From NCBI GenBank assembly GCA_958295665.1, contig OY282558.1, positions 141,650,577 through 141,714,576 of the forward strand: a stretch of 64,000 nt of DNA, written 5' to 3'. Below are positions 24,344-36,250 of this stretch, piece after piece; position 1 is the stretch's first letter; every line of letters begins with the position of its first letter. The stretch is from Tipula vernalis. Lineage: Eukaryota > Arthropoda > Insecta > Diptera > Tipulidae. The position numbers and the translations under genes are program-made. The notes under the pieces were generated by a model. It made no database searches and had not been told where the DNA came from. It saw only the letters and a program-made list of their open reading frames with translations.

Positions 24344-26224
24344 TAGTGATGTAAACGGTAATATTCTCGCTGGTAATATTACCGGTAAAATAGGTAATTT
24401 TAGGTAATATTACCCAAAGTAGAATGGCGCATCTAACATTGCAGACCGATGCTTAGTCGAACATACGCAGAGACTCCATAACAAATTATGTCATCAATTC
24501 ACCCAGATTATTTTTCTATAAATCTACTCACTAAGGAAAATCGACATTTGGCATTTAAAGTTGCGTTTCGAGAAAGTTGAAGCGGTGTTAGAAAACGTCG
24601 CGATTTATAAATTTATTTTACTTATTACTGACAATGGACCGAACAATAAAGCGTCCCGAAAAATGGTTAACCAAAGCTATCCCTATGTTACCGAGTATGG
24701 GTGCATCACCCATGAACTTAACTTGCTCATAGAGTATCAATAGATTCAAATTTTCAGTCAGTCGTACGGAAGGTTTCGGAAATAAAAAATCTCGCACATT
24801 TTTCATGCTAGATTCGATCTACATTCATGCTAAATCAGGTATGCTCTGAAGGCGTTGGCTATCGAAGACGAAGTGAAGTCAGTTATGAAGCCATCTACGA
24901 CCTCCTATTCGAAATTTTTCACTGCGTGTACCTCAGATTGCTAAATGGCCTTTTTTTTTGAGAGTTTGTTATTTTGTCCAAAGTGGTGTACTGTTTTACT
25001 AAAATAAAATAAACTTTTGAATAAAATAAATGCACCAATTACGAAGAACTAATAAGTATTCTCAAATCACCGCTTACAACCGCTATATTGTGCCGCGAAT
25101 TTGCTTGAACCAGCTATTCGAGGAAATAATCTTTTGGAATCATAGAAACTTGAAGCGACTGAATTTATTTTTAATGTCGCAGAACTTCACCCAAAATATA
25201 AAGACAAAAAATATAAGGGCAACAAAATATATCAGTCTTTGGCGCATTGCAATGTTCGAAGTAAAGTTTTTTCACGACCGTTTGTGGTTGATTGTGAGCA
25301 GCTCTAAGTGCTTGGCGGTTGATATTTTGAGCATGCTTGCATCGAGATCTACAATGGAAAGCACATTCAGTACCTATGGTTTTATACACATAGCTCAACA
25401 CGTAATCCATTGACTGTTGATCGTGCAGGAAAACTAACGTACATTTTGCCCAACTTCAACCTGCCGAGATCGAACATAGGAAGTGTGGATAATGAATATG
25501 AAGTATTTGCCTGCTGAATCAAATACTAATTATTCTTAATGGATAAAGTCGCATAATCATATTCGCTGGCAGAAGAGGATGACCTGAACGAAAGTGGAAT
25601 AATTCGACTATGGATGATGTTAATACATTGATTAAAGCGTTTAATTGATCATAAACTTATATGTATGTAAAATTTATTATTTACTGTAGGCGTTGAAGAC
25701 GACCTTGCCTTCCTTCAACGTCTACCAATGAACACCACATCAAAGAAGTCAAGGATTTGGTGCTAAAAAATAGTCCATTGACAATTAGTGATCTTGTCGA
25801 CATCACTAAAGTTTTGGGCAAATAAATCTTGCGCCGTCTCACACTCCATTGGTTGTACGTGACTATTTGGCCAAAAATTCGATCCATTTTTTTGATCGAA
25901 TCGAAGAAGGTTTTGTAGGCCATTCCGGAAATAGACTTTAACAATTGTTTCGAAGACTAGAAAAAACGTTGGCATAAGTGTATTCTATCCGAAGGAGATT
26001 ACTTTGAAGAGGATGAAATATATTTGAAAGAATAATAAGCCGTAGGTGTTTTATTTAAAAATCTTACTACCTTTGTCCAGACGTCAAAATATTACTAGTG
26101 TTCTTTGGAACCGATTGGAATTAAAATATTGAATAAAAAGTGGGTTACCTATTTTACCCGTGTTACCGGTAATATTACCGGTAACATTACCAAATTTAAA
26201 AATATCGGAAATTTTACAGCACTG
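24344..26224 (+). mobile_element. hAT-superfamily DNA transposon, 1881 bp, perfect 8-bp TSD
   Basis: CTCACAGC occurs immediately before (24336-24343) and after (26225-26232) the element, an exact 8-bp target duplication as made by hAT transposases. The ends TAGTGATGTAAA and, in reverse, CAGTGCTGTAAA are the terminal inverted repeats. Inside each end there are several copies of GGTAATATTACC / ACCGGTAATATTACCGGT, palindromic subterminal repeats that probably bind transposase. The interior carries only part of a transposase gene, so this is an internally deleted or decayed copy. Confidence 0.93.
24561..25516 (+). pseudogene. hAT transposase pseudogene (no N-terminal zinc finger)
   Basis: The first frame (24561-24743) gives EKVEAVLENVAIYKFILLIT, DNGPNNKASRKMVNQSYPYV and TEYGCITHELNLLIEYQ, a typical hAT DDE segment: the aspartate of TDN and the CxxH of CITH correspond to the second catalytic aspartate and the conserved C-x2-H. 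Later frames give NVAELHPKYKDKKYKGNKIY (25170-25230), then near 25330-25500 ACIEIYNGKHI, SSTRNPLTVDRAGKLTYILP and DNEYEVFAC, the end of the dimerisation region. Several stops and frame changes separate them. The BED-type zinc finger and first catalytic aspartate are absent upstream, so the 5' third of the gene is deleted or unrecognisable. The 25520-26140 part of the element shows no clear coding sequence. Confidence 0.85.
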
Positions 26225-26279
26225 CTCACAGCATACGTATACATTATATCACACCAACATCGATTTTTTTTCTGTTTGA

Positions 26280-27670
26280 GATAAATTAAAAAATTCAGAG
26301 AATTTATAAAATTTTTTGCGCAAAATTTGAGGATTTTATTAAACTTGACAGATTTGAAATAATTTAAAGAAATCTTAGAATCTGCAAAACTGAAACAATT
26401 TACAAAATTAATAAAATTTATAGAATTGATAGAATTTACAAAGTTTATCGAATTTACTGTGTTTAATGAAGTTACTTTTCGACTTTATAGAATTAGACAA
26501 ATTTATAGAAATTATAGAATTTATTGAATTGATAGAGTTTATGAAATTTATCGAATTTATTAAAATTAAAAAATTTATAGAATTCAGAGAATTTAGAAAA
26601 CTTAAAATATTTATAAAATTTTTAGGATAAAAAGATCTAATAGAATTAAAAAATTTTTGTAATTCTTTAAATTGACAGAATTGACAAAATTTAAAGCATT
26701 ATAGAATTTATTAAATTTGTAGAATTTATAGAATTCAAAGAATTTAGAAAACTTATAGAATTTATAGAAAATATGCAAGGATAAGTAGAATTAGTAAATT
26801 TTGGGAATTAACTAAAAATGTAAGCAATGTATATAGGAACTGATAGAATTGATAAAATTTAAGGAATTTAGAACTGTTATCGAATTTATAAAATTAGTAG
26901 AATTCAAAGAATTTGTGAAATCACATTCATTTAATTAAGAGATTCTATAGCAGACTTATTAGAATTTATAAAATTGATAGAATTTATCGAAATTACAGAA
27001 TTTAACTTACTGAATTAATATTTTATAGAATTGACATATTTTATCTAATTTTCAGAATTCAAAGAATTTAAACAATATATAGAAATTATAAAATTTATAG
27101 AATTTAGACAATGATAAAAATTAAAAAAATTTATAGGATTTATGTAATTGTGCAGAATTAATTTTTAGAATTTGCAAAATTTTTCAAAGTTACAACAATT
27201 TAGAGAACAAAAATTTAAAGAATTTATAAAATCCATAAAATTTATTGAATTATTGGAATTTGTATAATTTATATGATTTAAAGATTTTAAAGAAAATTTA
27301 TAGAATTCAAAAAATTCACAGAATTAACAGGATTTCCAGAATTTATTTGATTTATAGAATTTAAAGAACTTACTGAATTTTAGACTTTACAGAATTTTTA
27401 GAATTAATAGGATTTTTAGGTAGCATTTTACTAAAACACAGTCACCCAAGTCTTTCGTATGGTTTTGGTAACATATACATACAAGACAAAATACTTTCTA
27501 TTATGTATCTCATTTCCTTTGGTTTGCAATTTTTTTGTTCTGCATCAAGGAGGAGGATATTTGCTAGTTCGATGCGAATTTGAAAGTGGTTAGGATTCGT
27601 ATTTGATTTGAATGAGAATCGAATGGGTCTGTTTCGATTCTGGTTCGATTCAAGCAGGATTTTAACGTGT
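26280..27670. repeat. Degenerate 9-bp satellite block (consensus near AATTTATAG)
   Basis: For about 1.4 kb the sequence can be cut into 9-base steps such as AATTTATAG, AATTGATAG, AATTTACAA and AATTTATCG, with occasional 8- and 10-base slips. The last 250 bp (from about 27420) keep a 9-base rhythm but are less AT-rich (TTTGAATGA, GAATCGAAT, GGTTCGATT). The unit is three codons long and translates as EFI repeats. Age is suggested by strong divergence between units. Confidence 0.7.
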
Positions 27671-28879
27671 TGACTGCCATGTGATCCGCCCATGGGTCAC
27701 ACATTAATGATTTTTATTGTGATATTCTAACTGTAGGGATCGGACTGCCCTTACATTGACTGCATTATGTTGAACTTCTACTTTGTGAAAAAACTTTCAT
27801 TTTTGTAGTTCTGTCTAACATTTTTTAATATAGTGGTAGTCAACGTCTTGATTTCAAATAATCGAATATGTCGAATTGTTACGGCGTTGGAAAGCTTTTT
27901 GGATTTATGCTCGTTTTGTTATCAAATTGGACGTTTTCTGTAACAACTTTTGTATTTCTATTGGAAATTTAGATATAACTTTGGGTGAAGTATGAGGTGA
28001 GATTTGGTGATATTACTAAATTTTTAAACAGAATCTGAATCAGAACGTTATTTTCGGAAATAAGAACCATGAACCTAAGCAGCAGAAAATGCTGAATTGT
28101 GGAACTTTATTCATTTGTTTTACTGAGATATTAATTAATACTTTGTTTCAGAGTCTAGATTTAAATAACTTTTAGTTCGGTTTATTAAGCATTACTGAAC
28201 AATAATTGATTAATATGATTTCATTTTTCAGAGGTATTACTGAGCATAAATGTTAATATTTTTAAATAGGATTCCTGAACATTGCTACATCTACTTTGGT
28301 TTACTGAGAGGTTGAATTGGGAATTGGATATTAATTAAATTTGCTAACCTACAAATTGTTTCAGATTCAGATATTCAAATTTAAATTTTAAATTTTAAAT
28401 TTGAAGTTAATACGAGTAGTTGAGTTCGGTTATGGGGCATAAGAGGAAGGGGGAGAAGGGGTTCGAGGTAGTGGGTTTCAGGAGATGGTCTATAATTTGT
28501 TCCTAAACTTTGAAAACAAATTAAATAAATTAGATTTTATTTAAGTAAGTGAGATTTAGAAATAACCAATTATGTAATCTAGACTTCGATTCCGATTTTT
28601 AGGAAGTCCCATGGAACCTGTCACAGTCTTCCAGAATCTTCAAGCATATAACAGATTTCTGGGCAATTCTTTTTCAGAATTGCCCAGAAATCTGGCCCGG
28701 AAAACTAATAAATGTTATTTCAGAATGCAGCTTTATTTTTAATAAACCCTAAAATTAGATTACAAATGTGTTGTCTTTGTGTTACTAACTACTGGCTATG
28801 CTTAGGTGTCTGTAACCGGGTCAATTTTTATCGTTACTAACTAAACCTTTCCAAATCCTCTTTATGTTATGTGTAACAG
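27671..28879. other. AT-rich stretch with one perfect hairpin
   Basis: No gene is visible. A perfect 19-bp stem with a 5-base loop lies at 28652-28694. A local AAATTTAAATTTTAAATTT palindrome occurs near 28378-28403. A minus-strand open frame at 27442-27693 lies partly in the satellite block and is not convincing. Confidence 0.45.
28652..28694. other. Perfect 19-bp hairpin with 5-base loop
   Basis: CAGATTTCTGGGCAATTCT (28652-28670) is followed by TTTTC and then by its exact reverse complement (28676-28694). If transcribed it would fold into a short hairpin. There is no stem beyond 19 bp on either side, which is short for an animal microRNA precursor, so a recent snap-back duplication is as likely. 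Confidence 0.6.
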
Positions 28880-29000
28880 GGTGTTCGTTGCGGTCCAGCT
28901 ATCTCCGGGAGATCTTGCTTAAAGCTTGGTCGAACACTCCAATCAATCATGGCGTTGCCGCCACCAAAGAGCAAATACAATGCTTTTGACAAAAGGTTAG
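28880..29000 (+). other. Candidate exon with both splice signals, possible first coding exon
   Basis: A 121-bp block that is visibly less AT-rich than its surroundings sits between an acceptor-like TGTGTAACAG (28870-28879) and a strong donor GTAAGT (29001-29006). One frame is open through all of it, reading GVRCGPAISGRSCLKLGRTL and QSIMALPPPKSKYNAFDKRL. An internal ATG at 28949 in a reasonable context (AATCATGG) could start translation as MALPPPKSKYNAFDKRLG. I do not recognise the protein. If real, it belongs to a host gene with very large introns, which would explain the long empty flanks. It could equally be an exon of an old transposon. Confidence 0.3.
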
Positions 29001-31019
29001 GTAAGTTGTAACAGTAATATTCTTGAAAATAAATGCGTATTCCTGAATTTAATTTCTAAGGGTTTATGAGGTTTAATATTTTTTTCTGTAATAGTAGCAA
29101 TTTTGAAATTAAGAGTTTTACAATTTAAAGCATTTATCTAAAATTTTAAAATACCACATGTGTATTCCCTCAAAAAGTTAGAAACACTTTTCTTTCAAAA
29201 GAAATCAAACAAGTTCAACAAACATACAAATATATGTAAATGCTTATTTGTATATATGTATGTCTTAAACCTGAATTTTATTTACTTTATGTTTTGTGAC
29301 AACTTAAAGAAGATTTTTTTTTCTCAGTTCTGTTATTGTTAGAAAAACATTTTGGTTTTTTAAAGTCATGAAATCCTTTTACTTCTTTAACGTATTCTAG
29401 TTGAAATTCAATTTTTTTTTGGGTTTTATTTGGTTTCTCCAGGAATTTTTTTTATGTTATTTTGAACACTGACATTTGTTTTATTTGCGGTAAAACTAGA
29501 AGCACTCTGTAGTCTCATGATGAAAAATAAATAAAAATAAAATGTTTTATAACGACAAAAAGAGAATTAATATAATTAGACTGAAAGAGTGAATTTTTTT
29601 TTTATGACAATTACAAAACATAACACAAAATAAAAACTGCTGGAGAGCAAGTTGTTTATTGGATAAGAATTAGGTCAAACATTTAATGTCGCAAGGAAAA
29701 TTATAATGATGTATTATCATTCCGGTCATATGAATCAGGAGTACAACAATTTTAAACACACAGACACATCCACAAAAGGTAAAATATAATAAAGGTACAA
29801 AACCGCGGAACAAAAAATTTAATTAATGCGCGCATATTTTAATGTGAATTCGTAAATTGGTTCCGTAAATCAAATATAGTTATTTATGGTACTAGTGAGC
29901 AAAACGAGATATTATCCATGAGGGATAAGTTTGTCCAACGAGGCGATAGCCGAGTGGGACATTATCCCGAGTGGATAATATCTCTTTGCTCACGAGTGGC
30001 ATACAACGTTTTATCCACTTTTATTGAAATAAATTTCGTAAATTAATAAGAAATACATAGTTCCATTTTGAGTTTGCACAGTGGAGCATTGAATTTTGAA
30101 ATACATTTTATCATAGTGGCCGTTCTTTAAATTGTGTACATGGTGTACTTTAATTTAACTAATTTTTGGAATATAATTTTTTCAATTTGACTACGAATAA
30201 TTTTCCAATGACTACTCAACATTTTGTTATATCAAATTTAACTCACGTTGCCCCTAGTAGCGTGGGTTATACAATAACAATGGGTTATTTTACATTTTCT
30301 TTATTTGAAATCAGCGTAGTTATCGGGCTATTATATATCTAAAGTGGATAAATAGTATTTATTTACGCTTTTCTATGTGGCTAAAAATAAAAATTACCAT
30401 ACCTACCTACCAACAATACATATTTCAATTTTCATGTAATATAAAATATGGTATGTACTTGAAGTTGATTGTGCTTTCTTCACAAAAAATAATGAAAAAG
30501 AAAATTTTTTACTAAAAATAAACATTTCAATAAATATCGAATAATTATCTAATTGTCATGAACATTTCATGAACTTAACCTAAATGCAAGTAATTACATC
30601 GAAGGCGCAAATTACTAAAAATTACGCGAACCGGTATTCTTGTGCGTAACGAGAATTGAACTTAATTAAAATAATTATTTGTTATTAATGTAAATTAATT
30701 CAATTGAATAAAATTTCTAAGAAAATATTTACATTTACTATTATTGATTAATAAAACAAAAAAATACAAAAATTATTAAATAATTTCAAAACGTATACTA
30801 TTTTCAATTAGCCGCCTAAACCAATGGAAAATGGGGTGAAAATTAATTGCTTTCATTCTTTGTCAAAATTGATAATTCCAAAAACGAAACGAATCGTTTA
30901 ATCTATTTATACAACACCATTACTATTTTGACTTATTGGAAAAGTCTAAATAAGTTGTATTGTATAGGGGTGGTTAAAAGAAGCTTTCATTTTTTGGATG
31001 AACAATAAATTACTTTCTT
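29001..31019. other. AT-rich stretch with one long palindrome
   Basis: No coding sequence is supported; the 60-codon frame at 29160-29342 is low complexity. The only structured element is the palindrome at 29885-30003. Confidence 0.45.
29885..30003. repeat. 119-bp imperfect palindrome
   Basis: The left arm (GTGAGCAAAACGAGATATTA then TCCATGAGGGATAA) is matched in reverse by the right arm (GTGAGCAAAGAGATATTATC then CACTCGGGATAA), with further agreement outside (TATGGTACTA against TATGCCACTC) and towards the centre (TGTCCAACGAGGC against TGTCCCACTCGGC). The fold covers nearly the whole segment. It resembles the terminal or internal hairpin of a fold-back transposon. A second palindrome of similar style is at 31848-31919. 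Confidence 0.7.
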
Positions 31020-31300
31020 TTACTCTAGTAAAATAATGTATAGTAATCATGAAAATTTTGGGCCTTGCGATTTTTAGTGATTCTTCTGTTTTGAGGTCCC
31101 CTGAGTCCGAAAAAGTGGGTTTCGAAATGGTGTCTGTCTGTGTGTCCTCTCTACAGCCCAGATGGCTTAAGAGATCAGATTTAAGCTTTTTTGATAAATT
31201 GGGAGGTCCCAGTGAATTTTAATCTAAATCGGCCAACCGGAAGTGGCCACTCCCTTGGTGCAGAAAAGTTATTTTGCAAATATTTTAAAAAGTATAAGGT
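31020..31300. repeat. Putative dispersed repeat segment
   Basis: The block around GGTCCCCTGAGTCCGAAAAA, GTGTCTGTCTGTGTGTCC and GGCCAACCGGAAGTGGCC has the style of interspersed insect repeats and is richer in GC than its flanks. I can point to no second copy in the window, so the assignment rests on general appearance only. Confidence 0.3.
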
Positions 31301-31439
31301 TTACAAAAAACTTCTCAATACAAAATGTTTCCAAAAATTAAAAATTATACAAAAAATTTAAAATTTCTCAAAATTTTCTGTTCGTACAAGAAAGTGGTGT
31401 GTTGGCCACACCTCCATTTTTTATTTAGTAGTCGAAAAG

Positions 31440-31755
31440 GTTGGTGCTGGTAATCTAAGGTAAAAGTTACAAAATTTATAGAAATAGGCTTAAAAGGCAG
31501 ATTCGGCAACAAATTAGATAAAGATATAGAGCGGTGACTGGCGAAAGAATTTTGGAAAGTCATTGGTGTAGGAAATCCAACAACCTTCTTGTTACCATTT
31601 ATGAAATTCCAGAAATTCTTTGGATTGCAAGTCAATTCATCTTCGAAATGTAAGTATTGTAAAGGAACCGGTTTAAATTTTGAAGTCCCTACGAGCAATG
31701 TTGAAACTATAGAATAAAACTGAACACCGTGTAACTTATATAAAGAATTCAACAT
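31440..31755 (-). pseudogene. Jockey-like LINE fragment, endonuclease-RT linker region
   Basis: The minus-strand frame reads LTCNPKNFWNFINGNKKVVG and FPTPMTFQNSFASHRSISLS, which matches in pattern the segment between endonuclease and reverse transcriptase of Jockey-group LINEs (a DPKxFWxFI...-like block followed by Pro-rich and Ala-Ser stretches). The rest of the frame is less clear. No RT or endonuclease catalytic motifs are present, so it is a short isolated remnant. It is in a different family from the LINE at 17.5 kb. Confidence 0.55.
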
Positions 31756-31847
31756 ATTACAACTTTTCTCAAGACGAAGTAGTTGTTTATTGCAGCAAGG
31801 CTCCCGGTACCACCGGCTCCAGACATTTGAGCGCCCAAGTTATTTGA

Positions 31848-31919
31848 TAATAGCCCTCGCTAACTGTAACCCTCGACGCTCTGCGTCTCGGGTTATAAAC
31901 TCGCGACTATTGTCCACGA
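31848..31919. repeat. 72-bp imperfect palindrome with 31-bp core hairpin
   Basis: The core (31867-31895) is TAACCC-TC-GACGC-TCT-GCGTC-TC-GGGTTA, an almost perfect stem. Outer arms GATAATAG/CTATTGTC and CTCGC/GCGAG extend it to about 72 bp. No protein is encoded. The style is like the palindrome at 29885-30003. Confidence 0.65.
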
Positions 31920-32119
31920 CTAACTTATAATATACTCATTATACATTTGTTTCTTCAATTATAATGATATCCATTATTCACTGGTACCAAGTAAAAATTT
32001 CATTTATGAAATTTTATCGAGTAGTCTTTTGCCATTTTCATTATAATTCAATTGAGACGTCAAAATGTCGACAGAAATTAATTTAGGATCATTTCAAGGA
32101 TTTCATTATAAAAATACAA

Positions 32120-32960
32120 AGGGCTGAAACCTCATAAGGTGATCAGAACTTCGATCTTCATTAATTCAATTCAAAAATCATTTCAAAATCCAATTTCCAA
32201 CCGACATGTCAAACTTCATTTTATTCGGTTGAGAAATAGGCCAGTTCCATCATACTTGGCCATATTTCAGAACTTTATCCAAAACTCATTCTTTTAAAAA
32301 TCACATTTCCAATGCACAAGCCGAATTTCATCATTATTGGTTGAGAAATAGGCAAGTTCCATCGTACTTTGGCAGAACTTAATCTAAAAATCATACACAT
32401 ATGTTGTACATAGATACAAACACACTTATATAGATTGCTCAACTGCTCACTAAACACTAATCCAACCCCAACTCAACCCTCTTCCCAAACGCAAATTCTC
32501 TTTCAATTCAATCCTCAAACCAGCATATATATAAAAATTAGGTAACTGCTCACTATATCTTAATCCAACCCCAACTTAAGTCCAACTCAACCCTCAAATA
32601 GACCGCTTACTTAACCTTCAACTCAACCCCAAACTCAATGCCCAACTCAATATTCAAACCAGCATATATAAAAAAAATTGTCAAATATTTCTATAACCAG
32701 GTATTTTGGGTCATTTCGTATGGCCCTCTTGACACACAGTTTCCAAAAGCTTTTCAAATCTCGGCCTTGATCATAGAAACAGATTGGCAAAAAAAAAAAT
32801 TCTAAATCGAACAAGCCATTCTCGAGATACCATGGGTACATACCAACAGACATCCAGACAGACGAACGGACATTTTTTTTCTTTTTTTTTGCTTGTTTAG
32901 ACTCAGGGACTTTGAAAACGTCGAGAAAAGTGGTTTTGGACCTACCAAATTTTTGATCTT
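32120..32960 (+). mobile_element. Dispersed repeat with central 9-bp minisatellite (copy 1)
   Basis: The left block contains AAAGGGCTGAAACCTCATAA and GTGATCAGAACTTCG (about 32130-32160). The centre (about 32440-32660) is a minisatellite of CCAACTCAA/CAACCCCAA-type 9-base units. The right block holds AAGCCATTCTCGAGATACCA, CAGACATCCAGAC, a T-rich run and TTTAGACTCAGGGACTT (about 32795-32925). All three parts recur in the same order, inverted, at 48775-49300. This copy has in addition a tandem duplication of about 110 bp (32193-32262 and 32305-32375, both with GGTTGAGAAATAGGC). It has no coding capacity. A Helitron-type non-autonomous element with central minisatellite is one possibility; ends are not defined. 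Confidence 0.65.
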
Positions 32961-33010
32961 TTTTGAACTGGATTTCAATACTTTGGTCTTTTTAGACCGA
33001 AGTAATACAA

Positions 33011-34050
33011 CATTTTTTATGGGTTGTGAACAAAGTATCGTATTTTACAGTAACTATAAAATGGAACTTGGAATTGCAAAACTATCAACTCAGAAGGAAT
33101 TCGACTAATTCCTCACGCTTTTACTGACCAAAATTATTTAGCGAGAGAGTTAATCGCAATGTCAGTACCGGATTCGTTGGAGCGATATTGACGAAATTTG
33201 GAGAACGTGCTTTTTATCAATGCCAAGTATGTTTTATAATCATAATTGCGAAAATTGCTGGTTTTACTCAGTCAGAATTTAAGGTATCTTATGGAAGTGA
33301 ACCTTAAATTAATATGGGACAATGGTTCCGGAAAGTAGGAGGAGTTGTTAAATGTAATGGATCGACAAGAAGATTGTGAAACTCATAGCACGTTTGTACT
33401 TAATTGGACATTCGAATGGAAATGGCAATAATGGGTCTTCAAAGTAAGTTAGATATGGACGGAAGATACCTATTGACGACCGAACGATAAAAAATGTTAG
33501 TTAGTCCAGACCTAACGAGTTCCTTTCAAAATATGGTGGAAATAATTGTTCGATTTATTTTAATGGTAAATTTATTGCAAAGTTAATAAAAAAAAATGTG
33601 TTGATGAGTCCAAACGTTAAAATTGATTAGTGATGAGGATGACCAATCCTAGCCTAACGGTGAACAAACTATTCTGTTCGTCATTTTTATACAAACTACA
33701 ATTTCAAAATCATCAACAGAAATTTTTCAAAAAAGCTTTGTCTGAGATGCAGAGTTTGTGATGCCTCCCATAAAATTTCGGTAGTTAGGTTTCCATCTTT
33801 TTAAAATTATCTAATAGGTGAAACCAATCTTGTTTAACTGTCTTGACTCAATTTAATGCAAAACCATTTGCATAACTTGGCTCAGAGCTATTGAATCTTT
33901 AGCCAGATGCCGGAGATTAAGTCTCACGCCGAAAATGACTCAGTTTCTAACTCAACAAATTATTAATTTATTAATTGCGTTCTATAAAATAACCAAATAA
34001 AAAATATTCCAACTAGAAACACCACGTTTAGGAATGTGCGCGACAAAATC
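33011..34050. other. About 1 kb without a recognisable gene
   Basis: Nothing can be supported. The frame at 32893-33108 begins inside the dispersed repeat and has no known motif. Confidence 0.4.
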
Positions 34051-36250
34051 AAAGTTTTAAGTAATAGGCAATTCTTTCAAATTTTCTTAAATTCTGCCGA
34101 ATTCTCAGCTTCGTAAATTATTCCCCAAGATCTTCTAGAAGTTTTTCTAAACTTTTACTTTTTTGACAATAAAATATTCCAAAACCTCTTACATTCTTTT
34201 AAAAATCAGCCAACATTTTACGGTATCAAACGGTCTAAGGTAAATCCTTCTAAATTTTGTTAATCATGAAATTTGTAATATTCCAAAATGTTTTAATTAA
34301 ATCTTAAAAGTTTTTGGACACGTAAAAATTTTTGCACTACTCAAAATTCTGCAATATTCTCCAAAAGCGGTTGTAATTCTTAAATTCGTTCCAACATTCT
34401 CATTTTCCAGAAATTTTCGTTTTGAAATTTTTAAAATTGAAAATTATATTAAGTTGTACAAATCTCTTAAATTCTTAAAAAAGTAGCCATTTCCAATTCT
34501 TTATTCTTGTTTTCTATGTTTCGTCAATCCTCCAATTTTCGAATTTCCTCTCTTTTTAAATTCGTTAATTGAGATTATCACAAAATTTTAAAATTATTTC
34601 GAACTTTTCCAAACTCTTGAATTTTTAAAATTATTCATGAAATGAAAATGAATTCATAAAATTTTAGAATCTTCTAATTCCTAAAAATGTTTGATATTTT
34701 TGCTCCTAAATTTACGTGAATATTAATTAAAATTACTTTTACATTTTTTAAAATTTTCCAAATTTTTCAATTTTTTCTAGTCCTTAATGTTTCTAAATTC
34801 TAAAATAAAATTTGTTTGTACTTTTTAAATTCAGGTTTTCAACTTTCAAGTTTTAAAGTTTTCCCTAAGCTTATAGCTTAAAACTGTTTCCAATTCTTTC
34901 AAATTTTTTTAACCTTATTCCTATTTGTGAAACTCTTCTAAATTGTCGATTTTTCCAAATTCTTAATTTCTCTCCATTCTGAACTTGGAATATTTATCCA
35001 AGTTTGTCCCAAACCATCTTAAATTTCTTCAATTTCGAAAACTTCAAATTTCCTCGAATATCTTACATTTTTTAACTCTCTTAGGCTATTCTTTAAATGT
35101 CTATTTTTGCCAAGTTTTGTAATTCTTCAACGTTTCAAAGCAATTCCAAATTTTCTAATTAAATTATTATTTATATTCTTCCTAATCTCTCTAAATTCGG
35201 AAATTTCTAAATTAAAGTTATCAAAATTTTTGCAAGGTTCTTACCGGTTTTTATAACTTCTGAATTACCAATACTAAATTTTTCAGAGTTGCTAATTTAA
35301 AAAAAAAATTTCAAATTTTTTTTATTGTTTTCATTTAATTTTGAATTTTTAATTTGTTTTCTTTTAACTTTGAATTATACCAAATTTGTCTAAATTTTGA
35401 AACAATCCAGGTTATTTAAAATTCTATTAAATTTATTTGGCGATATAATACCTTTTACTCAAATTTTAGAGTTTTCTTAAATTTCAGTGGTTTCCCAACC
35501 TTCCACAAGATTGCCACAACTCTTTCAAAGACTTCTACCAAATTGTTCAATTTTTTAAACTCCTTAACAAAATTTTAATTCAGTAAACCTACCAAACTTT
35601 TCGAAAAAATTCGTAATCCAACCAAATTTTCGTAATTTTTAAACTACATAAAAAAAAACTTTAGTATTTCAAATTTCGAAAAAATTTCAAATTTCTATAA
35701 TTTATTTTAAAAAAATCAAATTCTTATCTTTGATAAAATTAGTACATATAAAGTTATTTCGCTATAATACAAACCTTTTAAATTATTCCAGATTATTTTA
35801 AATAATGAAAATTCCAAGTATAATTTAAAATTCCATATATAGTATTTGTCAACCTTTCTAATCTTCTACTCCAGTTTTTCCTAAATTCTTCCAAATTTTG
35901 TAAATCATAAATTATTACGAATTTTTAAATTCTCGCAAATTACATGAATTTCTTAAATTTTTAAAATTTTTTTCAAAATTCTAAAAATTCTTCCTCGAAT
36001 TTATTAAATTTTCGAAATTCTTAAATTCTTTAAATCTTTTGATATTCTTAAAATTTTTGGATTCTTCTAAACAAACCTTAAAATTTCCAATTTCTCTCGA
36101 AATATTGGGATTTTTCAATTTTTTTAAAGCTTTTTAAAACTGTCAACTCTCCCAAATTTCCCCAAACTTTTAAACGCTCTCGATACTTTTCCCTTTATAA
36201 TTTACGTTCAATTTTTTTAAATTTTGCCTTAAATTTTCAGGTGAAAGTCC
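34050..36250. repeat. Degenerate 9-bp satellite block, opposite orientation (CTTTAAATT-like)
   Basis: Over about 2.2 kb the sequence falls into 9-base steps such as CTTAAATTC, TTTAAATCT, CTTAAAATT and ATTCTTCTA. The reverse complement of the 26.3-27.7 kb unit (CTATAAATT) is close to this unit, so the two blocks look like one family in opposite orientations. It contains no genes. Confidence 0.6.

Noticed and set aside
26280..36250. CRISPR-like regular repeats
   Set aside because: The repeats are degenerate 9-bp satellite steps without unique spacers, in a eukaryotic sequence.
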